Shown: positions 1 through 9,730 of the stretch, in pieces
Numbering within the stretch: position 1 is the first letter of the stretch
How the letters are laid out: each line of letters opens with the position of its first letter
Source: Massilia forsythiae
GTDB lineage: Bacteria; Pseudomonadota; Gammaproteobacteria; Burkholderiales; Burkholderiaceae_D
Reading direction: 5' to 3'
Assembly (NCBI RefSeq): GCF_012849555.1
Contig: NZ_CP051685.1
Location: 1,860,001-1,924,000, forward strand
DNA: 64,000 nt
Made by a program: the position numbers and the translations under genes
Notes under the pieces: generated by a model
What the model was told of the DNA's origin: nothing
Database searches by the model: none
Seen by the model: only the letters and a program-made list of their open reading frames with translations

Positions 1-1007
1 CCCTGCACCACCAGGCCGATGCCTTCGAAGCCGGCCAGTGCCGGGTCGAATGCCAGCGCTTCCAGCATGTCGAGCGAGATTTCCAGGCGGTCGGCTTCCT
101 CGGCGTCGATGTTGATGCCGATGTCGTAGCCCTTGGCCAGCAGCACCAGCTGGCGCACGCGCGGCAGCAATTCGCCCATCACGCGCGCGTACTGGGCGCG
201 GCTGTAGCGCGGGTGCAGCGCCGACAACTTGATGGAGATGCCCGGACCGTCCTTGATGCCGCGCCCGTTGGACGCCTTGCCGATCGCGTGGATCGCCGCC
301 TCGTAGGACGCGTAGTAGTTGCGCGCGTCCGCTTCCGTCAGGGCGGCCTCGCCCAGCATGTCGTACGAATAGCGGTAGCCGCGCGCTTCGTTGGCGCGGC
401 TGTTGGCCAGCGCCTCGTCGATGGTCTGGCCGGTCACGAACTGGTTGCCGAGCATGCGCATGGCCAGGTCGACGCCCTTGCGGATCAGCGGCTCGCCGCC
501 CTTGGCGATCAGGCGCGTCAATGCGGCGCCCAGGCCGCGTTCGCTGTTCGACGACACCAGCTTCCCGGTAACCAATAAACCCCAGGTGGCGGCATTCACG
601 AACAGCGACGGCGATTCGCCCAGGTGTTTTTTCCAGTCGCCGCGGCTGATTTTATCGGCGATCAGGCGGTCGGCGGTATCGCTGTCAGGAATGCGCAGCA
701 GCGCTTCCGCCAGGCACATCAGGGCCACGCCCTCTTCCGACGACAGCGAGAATTCGTGCATCAGGGCATCCACGCCGGACGAGCGGGTGCGTTTTTCGCG
801 CACCGCCGTCACCAGGCGCTGCGCCAGCGGATACGCCTCGGGATTGGCCCTGGCGCCCTGCGCCAGCAGCCATTCCACCGCCGTGGTCTCGTCGCGGCGG
901 TAGGCGGCGGTGATCGCGGCGCGCAGCGTCGTCTGCGTGCGCTTGGCTTCGGCCTGCAGGGCGTCGAAGGGGACGAAGGTGGTGGCCGGGGCGGCGGCAA
1001 TGTTCAT
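1..1007 (-). CDS. putA: Proline dehydrogenase / P5C dehydrogenase PutA, N-terminal part (runs off the window)
   Basis: Reverse-strand reading from an ATG at 1007 stays open to the window edge and gives the first 335 residues of PutA, the inner-membrane-associated flavoenzyme that oxidises proline to glutamate. The visible part is the helical arm and the start of the proline dehydrogenase barrel, including the segments GPGISIKLSALHPRYS and GYDIGINIDAEEADRLEISL. The N-terminus (MNIAAAPATTFVPF) has no ribbon-helix-helix domain, so this is the bifunctional rather than the self-regulating trifunctional form. That fits a separate regulator in the divergent Lrp gene. The P5C dehydrogenase half lies outside the window. 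The family call is firm. Confidence 0.93.
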   Translation of the reverse strand, partial: MNIAAAPATTFVPFDALQAEAKRTQTTLRAAITAAYRRDETTAVEWLLAQGARANPEAYPLAQRLVTAVREKRTRSSGVDALMHEFSLSSEEGVALMCLAEALLRIPDSDTADRLIADKISRGDWKKHLGESPSLFVNAATWGLLVTGKLVSSNSERGLGAALTRLIAKGGEPLIRKGVDLAMRMLGNQFVTGQTIDEALANSRANEARGYRYSYDMLGEAALTEADARNYYASYEAAIHAIGKASNGRGIKDGPGISIKLSALHPRYSRAQYARVMGELLPRVRQLVLLAKGYDIGINIDAEEADRLEISLDMLEALAFDPALAGFEGIGLVVQ

Positions 1008-1203
1008 GAAAGCTCTGGAAAAAGTAAGGGTCAAGGGTGCCGGCGCACAGGATGCGCAGGCGACAGCGGTCGCGCCGCATGGCAAAACGCGCCGCACCGT
1101 GGGGCACGGGCGGCGCGTATTCGAATGCGGTTCAATCATTCGATTGTAGAGACTAATCTTCTTGATTAATTCTGTTTTTGCAGAAGGCTAGCAATAGATA
1201 GTT

Positions 1204-1226
1204 TTTGGTGAGAGAATTTCACCAAA
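1204..1226. promoter_or_regulatory. Candidate operator palindrome between putA and the Lrp gene
   Basis: TTTGGTGA (1204-1211) and TCACCAAA (1219-1226) form perfect 8-bp inverted arms around a 7-bp AT-rich spacer. The site lies 28 bp before the Lrp start and in the putA promoter region, in an AT-rich stretch of the 246-bp divergent gap. Self-regulation by the Lrp protein, with control of putA, is the simplest reading; it is inferred. Confidence 0.55.
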
Positions 1227-1253
1227 TAATATTTATAGTGGAGAGAGAACCCC

Positions 1254-1709
1254 ATGCTGGACAAGATCAGCAAGAAAATCCTGGCCGAGCTGCAGAGCGA
1301 CGGACGCATCAGCAACGTCGAACTGGCAGCGCGCGTCAACCTGTCGCCGGCCGCCTGCCTGGAGCGCGTGCGCAAGCTGCACGAATCCGGCTACATCATG
1401 GGCTATACGGCCCAGTTGAACCCGCAACTGCTGGACGTGTCGCTGCTGGTGTTCATCGAGGTGGTGCTTGACCGCACCACACCCGAGGTGTTCGACGCCT
1501 TCAAGCAGAGCGTGCAGCTGATTCCCGAAGTACTGGAATGCCACATGGTGGCCGGCGGCTTCGATTACCTGGTCAAGGCACGTGTCAAGGACATGGCGGC
1601 TTACCGCGAGTTCCTGGGTAAAACGCTGCTGCAGAAGGGGGTGCGCGAGACGCACACCTATGCGGTGATGGAAGAGGTCAAGAACACGACCAGATTGCCG
1701 ATCAAGTAA
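1254..1709 (+). CDS. Lrp/AsnC-family transcriptional regulator, probable proline-utilisation regulator
   Basis: A 151-residue protein with the standard Lrp layout. The N-terminal helix-turn-helix (DKISKKILAELQSDGRISNVELAARVNLSPAACLERVRKL, about residues 2-41) is followed by a RAM ligand-sensing domain containing VAGGFDYLVKARVKDMAAYREFL. It is divergent from putA. In alphaproteobacteria and some betaproteobacteria this pairing (PutR type) makes the Lrp protein a proline-responsive activator of putA, so that role is likely here. The start is preceded by GGAGAGAG. A weak hairpin follows the gene. Confidence 0.88.
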   Translation: MLDKISKKILAELQSDGRISNVELAARVNLSPAACLERVRKLHESGYIMGYTAQLNPQLLDVSLLVFIEVVLDRTTPEVFDAFKQSVQLIPEVLECHMVAGGFDYLVKARVKDMAAYREFLGKTLLQKGVRETHTYAVMEEVKNTTRLPIK

Positions 1710-1728
1710 GCGGCATGCGCCGTCATTT

Positions 1729-1748
1729 CCGCCCTATCTGGGCGGTTT
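1729..1748 (+). terminator. Weak hairpin terminator after the Lrp gene
   Basis: CCGCCC (1729-1734) and GGGCGG (1740-1745) pair around TATCT and are followed by only three T residues, so termination would be weak. Confidence 0.4.
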
Positions 1749-1800
1749 GGCGGGAATCTAAGCTGTGTATCCCAAACCAGCGTCATTTTGCTCGGCATGG

Positions 1801-1820
1801 ATCCCCGCCTTCGCGGGGAC
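1801..1820. repeat. REP-like GC hairpin
   Basis: CCCCGC CTTC GCGGGG (1803-1818) sits in the context ATGGATCCCCGCC...GGGGACGACG, directly at the LysR stop codon. It has the look of the dispersed repeats common between proteobacterial genes. A second hairpin of similar design occurs at 49,002-49,029. It may end or stabilise the LysR transcript. Confidence 0.5.
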
Positions 1821-1826
1821 GACGAT

Positions 1827-2807
1827 TTAGGCGACCTTTTCCATGACTTCGGTGGTCTCGGATTTTTGCGGCAGGGTTTTTTGCGCCGCCGCCGACATGG
1901 CTTCCAGGTTGTTGCGCAGCCAGCGGTGGGCCGGGCTGCGGCCGTCGCGCTCGTGCCACAGCATGTCCAGGTGCACGGCCGGCAATTGGAACGGCAGTTC
2001 GCGCCAGACCAGGGTGTCGGCGGCGCCGGTCGAGGCGATCAGGTGCTTGGGCAGCACCGTCACCAGGTCGGAATTGGCGACCACCCGGCCGGCGGTGAAG
2101 AACTGGTTCACGGTCAGCAGGATGCGCCGTTCGCGGCCGATCTGCGCCAGCGCTTCGTCGACCAAGCCGTGGGCGCGGCCGGAAAAGCTCACCAGCAGGT
2201 GGTCCGCCTTGCAGTAATCGTCGAGCTGCAGCTTGCCCTGCGCCAGCGGGTGATGCTTGCGCATCACGGCCACGTATTCTCCCGAGTACAGGCGCTCGTG
2301 GCGGATCGGCGAACCGGTTTCGTACGACAATTGCGCTGCCACCCCGGGGAAGAAGCCGACCGCCAGGTCGATGTCCCCGCGCAGCAGCATCGGACGCGGC
2401 TCGCGCGTGGTCAGCGGCACCATGCGGATGTTGACGCCGGGCGCTTCCTTTTCGATCGAACGCACCAGCGAGGGCAGCCACAGGGCGGCAGTGGCGTCGG
2501 CCATCGCCAGGCGGAACGTGGCTTGCGCCTTGGAGACATCGAAGGTTTCCGGCATTACCGCCGCTTCCAGCGCCGCCAGCGCCTGGCGTACCGCCGGCCA
2601 CAGCGCTTCCGCGCGCGGGGTCGGCTTCACGCCGTAGGCGGTGCGGATCAGCAATTCGTCGCCGAGGCTTTCGCGCAGCCGCTTGATGGCGTTCGATACC
2701 GCCGGCTGCGTCATCGCCAGGTGGCCGGCGGCGCGGGTCAGGTTTTGCTCGGTCATGACGGCGTCGAAGACGCGCAGCAGGTTCAGGTCAAGCGTGAGGA
2801 AGCTCAT
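1827..2807 (-). CDS. LysR-family transcriptional regulator
   Basis: A 326-residue LysR-type regulator. The N-terminal winged helix-turn-helix is clear (LDLNLLRVFDAVMTEQNLTRAAGHLAMTQPAVSNAIKRLRE, residues about 6-46). The rest is a two-lobed effector domain with the motif GDIDLAVGFFPG near residue 145. Length is slightly above the usual 300 because of a C-terminal tail ending in a Gln/Lys-rich stretch. It is divergent from the small membrane-protein gene at 2960 across 152 bp, so that gene is a candidate target. The inducer cannot be told from sequence. Confidence 0.9.
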   Translation of the reverse strand: MSFLTLDLNLLRVFDAVMTEQNLTRAAGHLAMTQPAVSNAIKRLRESLGDELLIRTAYGVKPTPRAEALWPAVRQALAALEAAVMPETFDVSKAQATFRLAMADATAALWLPSLVRSIEKEAPGVNIRMVPLTTREPRPMLLRGDIDLAVGFFPGVAAQLSYETGSPIRHERLYSGEYVAVMRKHHPLAQGKLQLDDYCKADHLLVSFSGRAHGLVDEALAQIGRERRILLTVNQFFTAGRVVANSDLVTVLPKHLIASTGAADTLVWRELPFQLPAVHLDMLWHERDGRSPAHRWLRNNLEAMSAAAQKTLPQKSETTEVMEKVA

Positions 2808-2959
2808 GGGAATCCAGTCAGGACAAGCAATTGGTTAGTGTTGCCAGTGTACCTGATTTCCATTCACGATCAGTATAAGCGCTATCAGTGAACGTGATTA
2901 GAATTATATATTGCGTTGCACTATAGTGACATGGAACCGATCCAACCCACAAGCGCGCC

Positions 2960-3259
2960 ATGTCCTTTACCGATACCCTGATGCAAACCCCGATGACGGC
3001 CATGCCGTTCTCGCACCTGCTGGCCGTGATGGTCCAGTTGACCCTGCTCGGTGGCGTGCTGGTGTTCTTCCGTCCGCTCCTGGTCGGCATTGCCCGTGCG
3101 CTGGTGCTGGTCGTCCGCCCGCATCCGTCGCGCGACGAACTGGCGGCGCGTCGCAAGCAGCGCGATGCCAAGCTGGCCCAGCAACTCGCAAGCGCCGCTC
3201 CTGTCGTGACCGACACCGCCGAGGCGGCCGATGTACGGGTGATCGGCGCACGCAACTGA
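2960..3259 (+). CDS. Small hypothetical membrane protein
   Basis: A 99-residue protein of unknown function. Residues about 18-50 are strongly hydrophobic (LLAVMVQLTLLGGVLVFF, then LLVGIARALVLVV) and should form one long or two short membrane segments. A charged tail follows (RDELAARRKQRDAKLAQQLA) and is presumably cytoplasmic. It is a monocistronic unit, divergent from the LysR gene and closed by a strong terminator 22 bp after its stop, which supports it being a real gene. Confidence 0.65.
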   Translation: MSFTDTLMQTPMTAMPFSHLLAVMVQLTLLGGVLVFFRPLLVGIARALVLVVRPHPSRDELAARRKQRDAKLAQQLASAAPVVTDTAEAADVRVIGARN

Positions 3260-3280
3260 TTCTCCCGACTTCTCCTTGAA

Positions 3281-3311
3281 ACGGCGTCCGGCAACGGGCG
3301 CCGTTTTTTTT
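3281..3311 (+). terminator. Rho-independent terminator
   Basis: ACGGCGTCCG (3281-3290), loop GCAA, CGGGCGCCGT (3295-3304), then a run of eight T. There is one T-C mismatch in a 10-bp stem. It closes the small membrane-protein gene. Confidence 0.85.
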
Positions 3312-4127
3312 CGTCCCTATTCGTCGCTGTCCTTCTGCTCGGCTTCCTCTTCCGGAACCATCGACCCCAATCCCGGCCGTCGCTACCGCAGCATCATCAA
3401 ATTAATGCATTTATGCAACTTTTAGAAATCCGTTGCCTGATTTATTTGACAATAAGTATCTAAGAAAAATATGTGAATAAAATCGATCTATCAAAAAACA
3501 GATGAACCGGGTTTATTCAAGAAGATGGGTAGTATTTAAAAGAAGTAAAAGAAATATCGATTGTGCACATAGTTGTTATTGAAGACCTGAAGAATCAACG
3601 TAGTAACAATTTAAGATGAATTTTGCTTGGTAGAATGATGAAGTTTGCTAAATATGAAAGAACTTCACGGTTAGTTATCCAGTAATGGTAAGTAGTGATA
3701 ATTATCGACGATATCGACAATGGCACTCGCTGATGCGTGGCAGCTGTTGATTGCAGGGTGATGTCATCCCGAAAAAAACAAGCACGCAGTCAAACTTTCT
3801 GGTTTAACGGCGCAGGCTGCCACCTGGCGCCGTTGAAGCGTCTGGCTCGATGCGATTCAGGTAGAAAATAGGTTCCACGCTTCGAATGGCGTGGCAGACA
3901 ACCGGCCTTGCAGCAGGGGACGAGATTGGGACGGCCGGTTCGAGGATGGATAGCGGCCAGCGAGGACCGGAGGCGGACGAGGAAAGCCTGGATGAGAAGG
4001 TGCAAGGCTGACCCACCGGCGCGAGCGGTCGAGACGCGACACGGCGGCGAGCGCGCCGGCGGCGAATCGCGCGGCAATGCCGGAGAGCCTGGAGAAAAGT
4101 GCCGCCGGCGCTTTCCTCCCGGAGGAA
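3312..4127. other. Long non-coding stretch with an AT-rich island
   Basis: No convincing gene lies in these 816 bases. About 3395-3780 is markedly AT-rich against the GC-rich flanks, with scattered A/T runs and no long open frame. TTGACA followed 17 bp later by TATGTG (from about 3448) could be a weak sigma-70 promoter. About 3800-4127 returns to high GC. Its open frames on both strands have no recognisable domain, so I leave them out. The island may be a foreign remnant or a protein-binding region. Confidence 0.5.
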
Positions 4128-4748
4128 TTACCTGGCCTGGCCCAGCAATGCCCGTTTGAGTGCGCCGTCGACCGGCTTGTCGCCCAGCCACAGCCGCAGG
4201 ATGGCGTTATAGAAGGTGATGTCGGGCACGTTCTCGATCAATTTTTTGCCATTCAGTTCGACTTGCGTGCCCTTGGTGGGCAACCAGTCGATGTGCAGCA
4301 CGTCGCCCTTTCTGAGACCGTCGAGCATGGCGAACACTTCGCCGAACTTGCCGACCTGGGACACGATCTTTGCCTTTTCCGCCTGGTCGACGTTGTCGCG
4401 CAAGCCATCCATGAAGGCCTTGCCGAAATCGTCCGACGAGATATCGCGCGCCATCAAGAGGGTGATGCGGCGCGGCCCATCCTGTTGCAGGATCTCGGCC
4501 AGCGTGGTTTTCTTTTCCGGCACATACAGGCCGGCCGCATAGACCTTGACCACGAATTTGGTGCGCATGCCGGCGCCGTTCAACTTCAATTCCTTGCCGG
4601 CGACCTTGCTGACGTCGTCGAACGCGTAACCGTTGACGTCGACCGCGGCGCCGGCCGGGATGCAGGATGCAAATGCGCAGGCGATGGCGGCGTGGACGGC
4701 AAAGCGCCCTACGCCCATCCTGGCGCTGCCGAATGAACTGGAAATCAT
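4128..4748 (-). CDS. Chalcone isomerase-like family exported protein
   Basis: A 206-residue protein with a probable signal peptide (AVHAAIACAFASCIPAGAA, about residues 17-35) followed by a bacterial chalcone-isomerase-like fold. Typical features are VNGYAFDDVSKVAGKELKLNGAG, the KVYAAGLYVPEK strand and LLMARDISSDDFGKAFMDGL. Bacterial members lack the plant active-site residues and have no known reaction; they are thought to be periplasmic ligand-binding proteins. It stands alone, with no obvious operon partner. The family call is good; the function is unknown. Confidence 0.8.
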   Translation of the reverse strand: MISSSFGSARMGVGRFAVHAAIACAFASCIPAGAAVDVNGYAFDDVSKVAGKELKLNGAGMRTKFVVKVYAAGLYVPEKKTTLAEILQQDGPRRITLLMARDISSDDFGKAFMDGLRDNVDQAEKAKIVSQVGKFGEVFAMLDGLRKGDVLHIDWLPTKGTQVELNGKKLIENVPDITFYNAILRLWLGDKPVDGALKRALLGQAR

Positions 4749-4920
4749 GAATGTCTGTTCCGGAAAACGTGGTGGCCGGCGGCGCCCTTCCCTGCCGCCA
4801 CGCCGCCGGCATCATGCCGGCGGCATGTCACTGTATCCCTGGAATCGCCGCTGGGCAACATTATTTGCTGCGAAGACGGGGTATTGCTTACTGGGCAGAC
4901 GGCGCCGTGGTGCAAGCGTC

Positions 4921-5508
4921 TTATCGATGGTGTGCGGATCGCGATTGCCTGGCGCGGTTGCCGGCTTCCCCGTACGGCTCGTCCTGTTCCCGTTCGATCG
5001 CGCTGAGCACCGCTTCCGCGTCTGCCGGCTTGGCCAGTTCGCTGGCTTCGCTATCCGGCTGCTTGGCGACGCCCGGCATGTCGCGCCGCAGCGCTTCCAG
5101 CATGTCGATGATCTTGCTGGTCTTTTCCTCGGTCAGCAGATTCACCTGCAAGTCGAGGTGGGCATGGTGATCGGCCAGCTTCGACATGCGGTTCTGGCGG
5201 ATCAGCACGGTGGTGGAAATGATGAAGGCGTTCAAGCCGATGATGCCTTGCAGCCAGAAGAACGGCGGTTCGTCGATCTGGTCCAGGTCGAAATCCGGTG
5301 CCAGCAGATTGGCGGCGATCCAGCACAGGATGAACAGGATGTTCGCCGCCACATACAACGGGCTGCCCAGGAACAACGCGACCTTTTCCACGACACGCTG
5401 GGTGGCCGACACCTCGTCTTCGTGGCGTGCGTAAAACGCGGAAATGGTGTCGATGTTCTCGCTGACCTTTTCCGGCAGCCCGCTGTCCTGATCTGAATGC
5501 TTGCCCAT
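4921..5508 (-). CDS. DUF1003-family membrane protein
   Basis: Reads as 195 residues from the ATG at 5508 (MGKHSDQDSGLP). An upstream in-frame ATG at 5577 would add an arginine-rich 23-residue leader that does not look genuine. The core matches DUF1003 (COG4420): ENIDTISAFYARHEDEVSATQRVVEKVALFLGSP, then two membrane helices (LYVAANILFILCWIAANLL and WLQGIIGLNAFIISTTVLI) and the basic RQNRMSKLADHHAHLDLQVN segment. The tail after residue 150 is acidic and probably disordered. Function is unknown. Confidence 0.82.
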   Translation of the reverse strand: MGKHSDQDSGLPEKVSENIDTISAFYARHEDEVSATQRVVEKVALFLGSPLYVAANILFILCWIAANLLAPDFDLDQIDEPPFFWLQGIIGLNAFIISTTVLIRQNRMSKLADHHAHLDLQVNLLTEEKTSKIIDMLEALRRDMPGVAKQPDSEASELAKPADAEAVLSAIEREQDEPYGEAGNRARQSRSAHHR

Positions 5509-5636
5509 GAATCGAGCATAGCATGACGTTCCAAACGGGTCGCGCGGCCGGCGGCGCAAGCGGACAGCGGTAAACACGGCAGGCAGACCAAGAGGCGCCG
5601 ATGCGGACCGTGGCGCGGTCCCGGCATCGGAAAAGG

Positions 5637-5912
<276 letters not shown>

Positions 5913-5923
5913 TCAACGCCGCT

Positions 5924-6511
<588 letters not shown>

Positions 6512-6558
6512 TTACCCGCCCTGCATTGCACCGCGATGGCGCATGGCCCCGATCGATG

Positions 6559-7197
6559 TCAGCGCAGCTTGAGCAGGTGGAAGTGCACCATGCCCGCCTT
6601 GTCGGCGCGCACGAGCTGCCACGGCGACAGCCAGTCGGGGACGGTATCGGCCCGTTCTTCCTGGGCGTCGCCGAACGGCAATGGGGCGCCGGATTCGGCA
6701 TACACCAGGCCGCCATCCTTGAGCAGATCGGCGCACAGCGGCAGCGCCTGGCTCAGGAAATCCTGCTGGTAGGGCGGATCCAGGAAGATCAGGTCGAAAC
6801 GCTGGCCGCGACGGGCGGCATCGCGCGCCGTGCCCAAGGCGTCGGCGCGCATCACGCGGACATGTTCCGCCTGCAGTTTGGCCTTGACCGTTTCCAGCTG
6901 GCGTACGACGGCGCCGACGGTGTCGACCATGGTCACCGAACGCGCGCCGCGGCTGGCCGCTTCGAAGCCCAGGGCGCCGCTACCGGCGAACAGGTCGAGG
7001 CAATCGGCGGCGTCCCAGTCGGCCGCCATCTGGTGGCCGATCCAGTTGAACACGGTTTCACGGACGCGGTCCGGGGTCGGGCGCAGGCCGAACGCGTCGA
7101 GGACGGGGAGCGGAGTGCGTTTCCAGGCGCCGCCGATGATGCGGACTTGTTGCGGCGGGCCGGGGCGGCGCGGGAAAGAGGGGGACTTCTTTTGCAT
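6559..7197 (-). CDS. rsmD: 16S rRNA (guanine(966)-N(2))-methyltransferase
   Basis: From the ATG at 7197 (MQKKSPSFPRRPG) the protein is 212 residues; an ATG at 7221 would add eight more. Class I methyltransferase motifs are clear: the SAM-binding loop DLFAGSGALGFEAASRGA and the catalytic LIFLDPPYQQDFL (DPPY). The N-terminal VRIIGGAWKRTPLPV and RPTPDRVRETVFNWIG are RsmD hallmarks. It modifies G966 of 16S rRNA in the assembled 30S subunit. It is the first gene of the rsmD-coaD-ferredoxin run. Confidence 0.95.
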   Translation of the reverse strand: MQKKSPSFPRRPGPPQQVRIIGGAWKRTPLPVLDAFGLRPTPDRVRETVFNWIGHQMAADWDAADCLDLFAGSGALGFEAASRGARSVTMVDTVGAVVRQLETVKAKLQAEHVRVMRADALGTARDAARRGQRFDLIFLDPPYQQDFLSQALPLCADLLKDGGLVYAESGAPLPFGDAQEERADTVPDWLSPWQLVRADKAGMVHFHLLKLR

Positions 7198-7292
7198 GCC
7201 GGGACTATAGCATGCGCGCACAAGCCTTCGTGGGATACGGAGGGAGGGCTTCGTGGGCCTGTGCGGGGATGCGGGTGGCGGCGATCACCGCG

Positions 7293-7344
7293 TGGATGGC
7301 GCATGCGTCGTCGATGCGCATGCGCCGGGGTGTAGCCATCCACC
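7293..7344. other. Composite intergenic hairpin
   Basis: GGCGCATGCG (7299-7308) pairs perfectly with CGCATGCGCC (7318-7327). An outer arm GTGGATGG (7293-7300) pairs with CCATCCAC (7337-7344). The outer and inner arms share two bases, so the structures are partly alternative. It lies after the lipoprotein stop and before rsmD on the minus strand and has no T-run. It may stabilise or process the transcript. Confidence 0.45.
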
Positions 7345-7361
7345 CCACCCTCTAGAGCGGC

Positions 7362-8255
7362 TTATTTGCCCTGGGACAGGGCGTTGAAGTCGCCGATCCA
7401 GCCCTGCATGCGCTTCTGGGCGTGGGCCTTCTGTTCCGGGGTGGCGATGCGGATCGCGGCCAGGATGAACTTGGTCGTGTTGTCGACATAGGCATCGAAG
7501 AAGGCCTTGCGATCGGGCGCATCCATGCGGTCGAAGAATTCACGCAACAAACCGTGGATGGCCGACATGGTCTGTTCCTTGTTCAATTTATCCTGTTGCA
7601 CGCGGCGCAGCAGGGCCACGATCTTCTTCTGGCGCAGCACCCGTTCCTGCAGCCAGATCTCGTTGTCGAGCGGACGCGCGTCGGACGCCTTGCGCAATTG
7701 CGCTTCCTGGTCGCGGCTGAAGCTGCCGAACCACAGATCGAATTGCTCCATCGATTTCTTGAAACGCGCCTTTTGCTGGTCGTCGACGCTGCCGCTCATG
7801 AATTTCTTGCGGAAGTCGTTATTGTTCGACGCGAACTTCTTTTCCATTTGCGCGATCTGTTCCGGCTTCATCGACAACGCCAGGTCGGCCAGCTGCGGCA
7901 GCGCCTTGAAAGCCAGCAGTTCGGTGCGCGCCTTGATGTCGCGGTAGTCGGCCAGCAGGTCGGCCTGGGTCGGATTGCCGGCCAGCTGGCGCTGCATGTT
8001 GTTCATCAAGCCGGCATAGTCGCGCAGCTGCGTACTACGGTGCCATTGAAACAGGTTATCGATGTCTTTCTTGACGAGATCGGTTTGATCGCCGTCGATA
8101 TCGATGTAAGCATTCAACCACCAGTACAGCAAGGTATCGCCATGGTTGTAGCTGAAGCGGATGGTGCTGCAGGCCGTCACGACGGCCATCAGGGCGACCA
8201 GGCACAGCAGGCGCACGCGCTGGGCCAGTTGGGGGTGCGTGTTAAACTTTTTCAT
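7362..8255 (-). CDS. DUF6279-type lipoprotein
   Basis: From the ATG at 8255 (MKKFNTHPQLAQRVRLL) the protein is 297 residues and opens with a lipoprotein signal: basic residues, a hydrophobic stretch, then the lipobox MAVVTAC with the lipidated Cys at about residue 28. The mature part is helical and charged; WWLNAYIDIDGDQ and LLREFFDRMDAPDRKAFFDAYVD fit the DUF6279 family. Upstream in-frame starts would overlap glmU and bury the signal. Function is unknown. It is divergent from glmU with only 36 bp between starts, so the two promoters must overlap each other or the neighbouring gene. Confidence 0.8.
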   Translation of the reverse strand: MKKFNTHPQLAQRVRLLCLVALMAVVTACSTIRFSYNHGDTLLYWWLNAYIDIDGDQTDLVKKDIDNLFQWHRSTQLRDYAGLMNNMQRQLAGNPTQADLLADYRDIKARTELLAFKALPQLADLALSMKPEQIAQMEKKFASNNNDFRKKFMSGSVDDQQKARFKKSMEQFDLWFGSFSRDQEAQLRKASDARPLDNEIWLQERVLRQKKIVALLRRVQQDKLNKEQTMSAIHGLLREFFDRMDAPDRKAFFDAYVDNTTKFILAAIRIATPEQKAHAQKRMQGWIGDFNALSQGK

Positions 8256-8291
8256 ATTTACTAACCACTTGAATTGATTGAAGAACGGCTT

Positions 8292-9671
8292 ATGAACGTA
8301 GTCATCCTCGCCGCCGGCATGGGAAAGCGCATGCAATCCGCCTTGCCGAAAGTCCTGCATCCATTGGCTGGGAAGCCGCTGTTGCAGCATGTCATCCATA
8401 CCGCGCGCAGCCTCGGTCCCGGTAAATTATGTGTGATTTACGGACACGGCGGCGCAGCGGTGCCGAGTGCGGTTCACGCCTGGGGAATAGAAGAAGGCGA
8501 TGCGCCGGTCGATACCGCCCTGCAGCAGCCCCAACTGGGCACCGGCCACGCCGTGATGCAGGCGCTGCCGCTGATCGATCCGCAGGCGCCGACGCTGGTG
8601 CTGTACGGCGACGTGCCGCTGACGACGAGCGCCTCGCTGCAGCGCCTGGTCGAAGCCGCGGGTGACGACAAGCTGGCTATATTGACTGTCGAGCAAGACA
8701 ATCCGTTCGGCCTGGGCCGCATCGTGCGCGAGAATGGCCACATCGTGCGCATCGTCGAGGAAAAGGATGCGAATGAGACCGAGCGCGCCATCAAGGAAAT
8801 CAACAGCGGCATCATGGTGATCCCGACGCGCTACTTGGCCGGCTGGTTGAACGCGCTGCAAAACAACAATGCGCAGGGCGAGTACTACCTGACCGACATC
8901 GTCGCCCAGGCGGTGGCCCATGGCGTGCCGGTGGTATCGGCGCAGCCGGGCGCCGAGTGGGAAGTTGCGGGCGTCAACAGCAAGGTGCAACTGGCCGAGC
9001 TGGAACGCCGCCATCAACTGAACATCGCGAATACCCTGCTGGAGCGCGGCGTCACCCTGCTGGACCCGGCCCGCATCGACGTGCGCGGCGAACTGGTGTG
9101 CGGGCGCGACGTGAGCATCGATGTCGGCTGCGTGTTCGAGGGCCGCGTCGAACTGGGAGACGGCGTGACGGTCGGTGCCAACTGCGTGCTGGTCGACAGC
9201 GTGGTCGGCAGCGGCACCCAGGTCAAACCGTTCTGCCATCTCGAAGGCGCGAGCGTCGGCGCGCAATCGGCGATCGGACCGTACGCGCGCCTGCGTCCGG
9301 GCGCACAGCTGGGCCAGGATGTCCACATCGGCAACTTCGTCGAAGTCAAGAACAGCACGATCGCCGACCACAGCAAGGCCAACCATCTGGCCTATGTGGG
9401 CGACGCCGACGTCGGCTCGCGCGTGAACATTGGCGCCGGCGTGATTACCTGCAACTACGATGGCGCCAACAAATTCCGCACCACCATCGAAGACGACGCC
9501 TTCATCGGCAGCGACAGCCAGCTGGTGGCGCCGGTCACCGTCGGCAAGGGCGCGACCCTGGGCGCCGGCACGACCTTGACCAAGGATGCGCCGGCCGGCA
9601 AGTTGACCGTATCGCGTCCCAAGCAGTTGACCATCGAGAATTGGCAGCGTCCGGTCAAGACCAAGAAATAA
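8292..9671 (+). CDS. glmU: Bifunctional UDP-GlcNAc pyrophosphorylase / glucosamine-1-phosphate acetyltransferase
   Basis: A 459-residue enzyme that makes UDP-GlcNAc, the precursor of peptidoglycan and lipid A. The start is [29 protein letters not shown], the uridylyltransferase loop (LAAGxGxRM). Residues from about 250 form the left-handed beta-helix with hexapeptide repeats ([53 protein letters not shown], the acetyltransferase site). It lies 0.9 kb before glmS, the first enzyme of the same pathway, with an AsnC-type regulator between them on the other strand. Confidence 0.97.
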   Translation: MNVVILAAGMGKRMQSALPKVLHPLAGKPLLQHVIHTARSLGPGKLCVIYGHGGAAVPSAVHAWGIEEGDAPVDTALQQPQLGTGHAVMQALPLIDPQAPTLVLYGDVPLTTSASLQRLVEAAGDDKLAILTVEQDNPFGLGRIVRENGHIVRIVEEKDANETERAIKEINSGIMVIPTRYLAGWLNALQNNNAQGEYYLTDIVAQAVAHGVPVVSAQPGAEWEVAGVNSKVQLAELERRHQLNIANTLLERGVTLLDPARIDVRGELVCGRDVSIDVGCVFEGRVELGDGVTVGANCVLVDSVVGSGTQVKPFCHLEGASVGAQSAIGPYARLRPGAQLGQDVHIGNFVEVKNSTIADHSKANHLAYVGDADVGSRVNIGAGVITCNYDGANKFRTTIEDDAFIGSDSQLVAPVTVGKGATLGAGTTLTKDAPAGKLTVSRPKQLTIENWQRPVKTKK

Positions 9672-9690
9672 GTCCGCATGCAGTCACGAG

Positions 9691-9722
9691 CGTGGCCGCC
9701 TGCACAACGGCCACGTCTTCTT
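9691..9722 (+). terminator. Probable terminator after glmU
   Basis: CGTGGCCG (9691-9698) and CGGCCACG (9708-9715) form a perfect 8-bp stem with a 9-nt loop. The pyrimidine-rich tail TCTTCTT is poor in consecutive T. Confidence 0.55.
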
Positions 9723-9730
9723 CCGCTGCG

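Noticed and set aside
3790..4191. A 133-residue basic protein on the minus strand
   Set aside because: Arg/Pro/Ser-rich composition typical of open frames in GC-rich non-coding DNA, with several competing frames on both strands and no family match.
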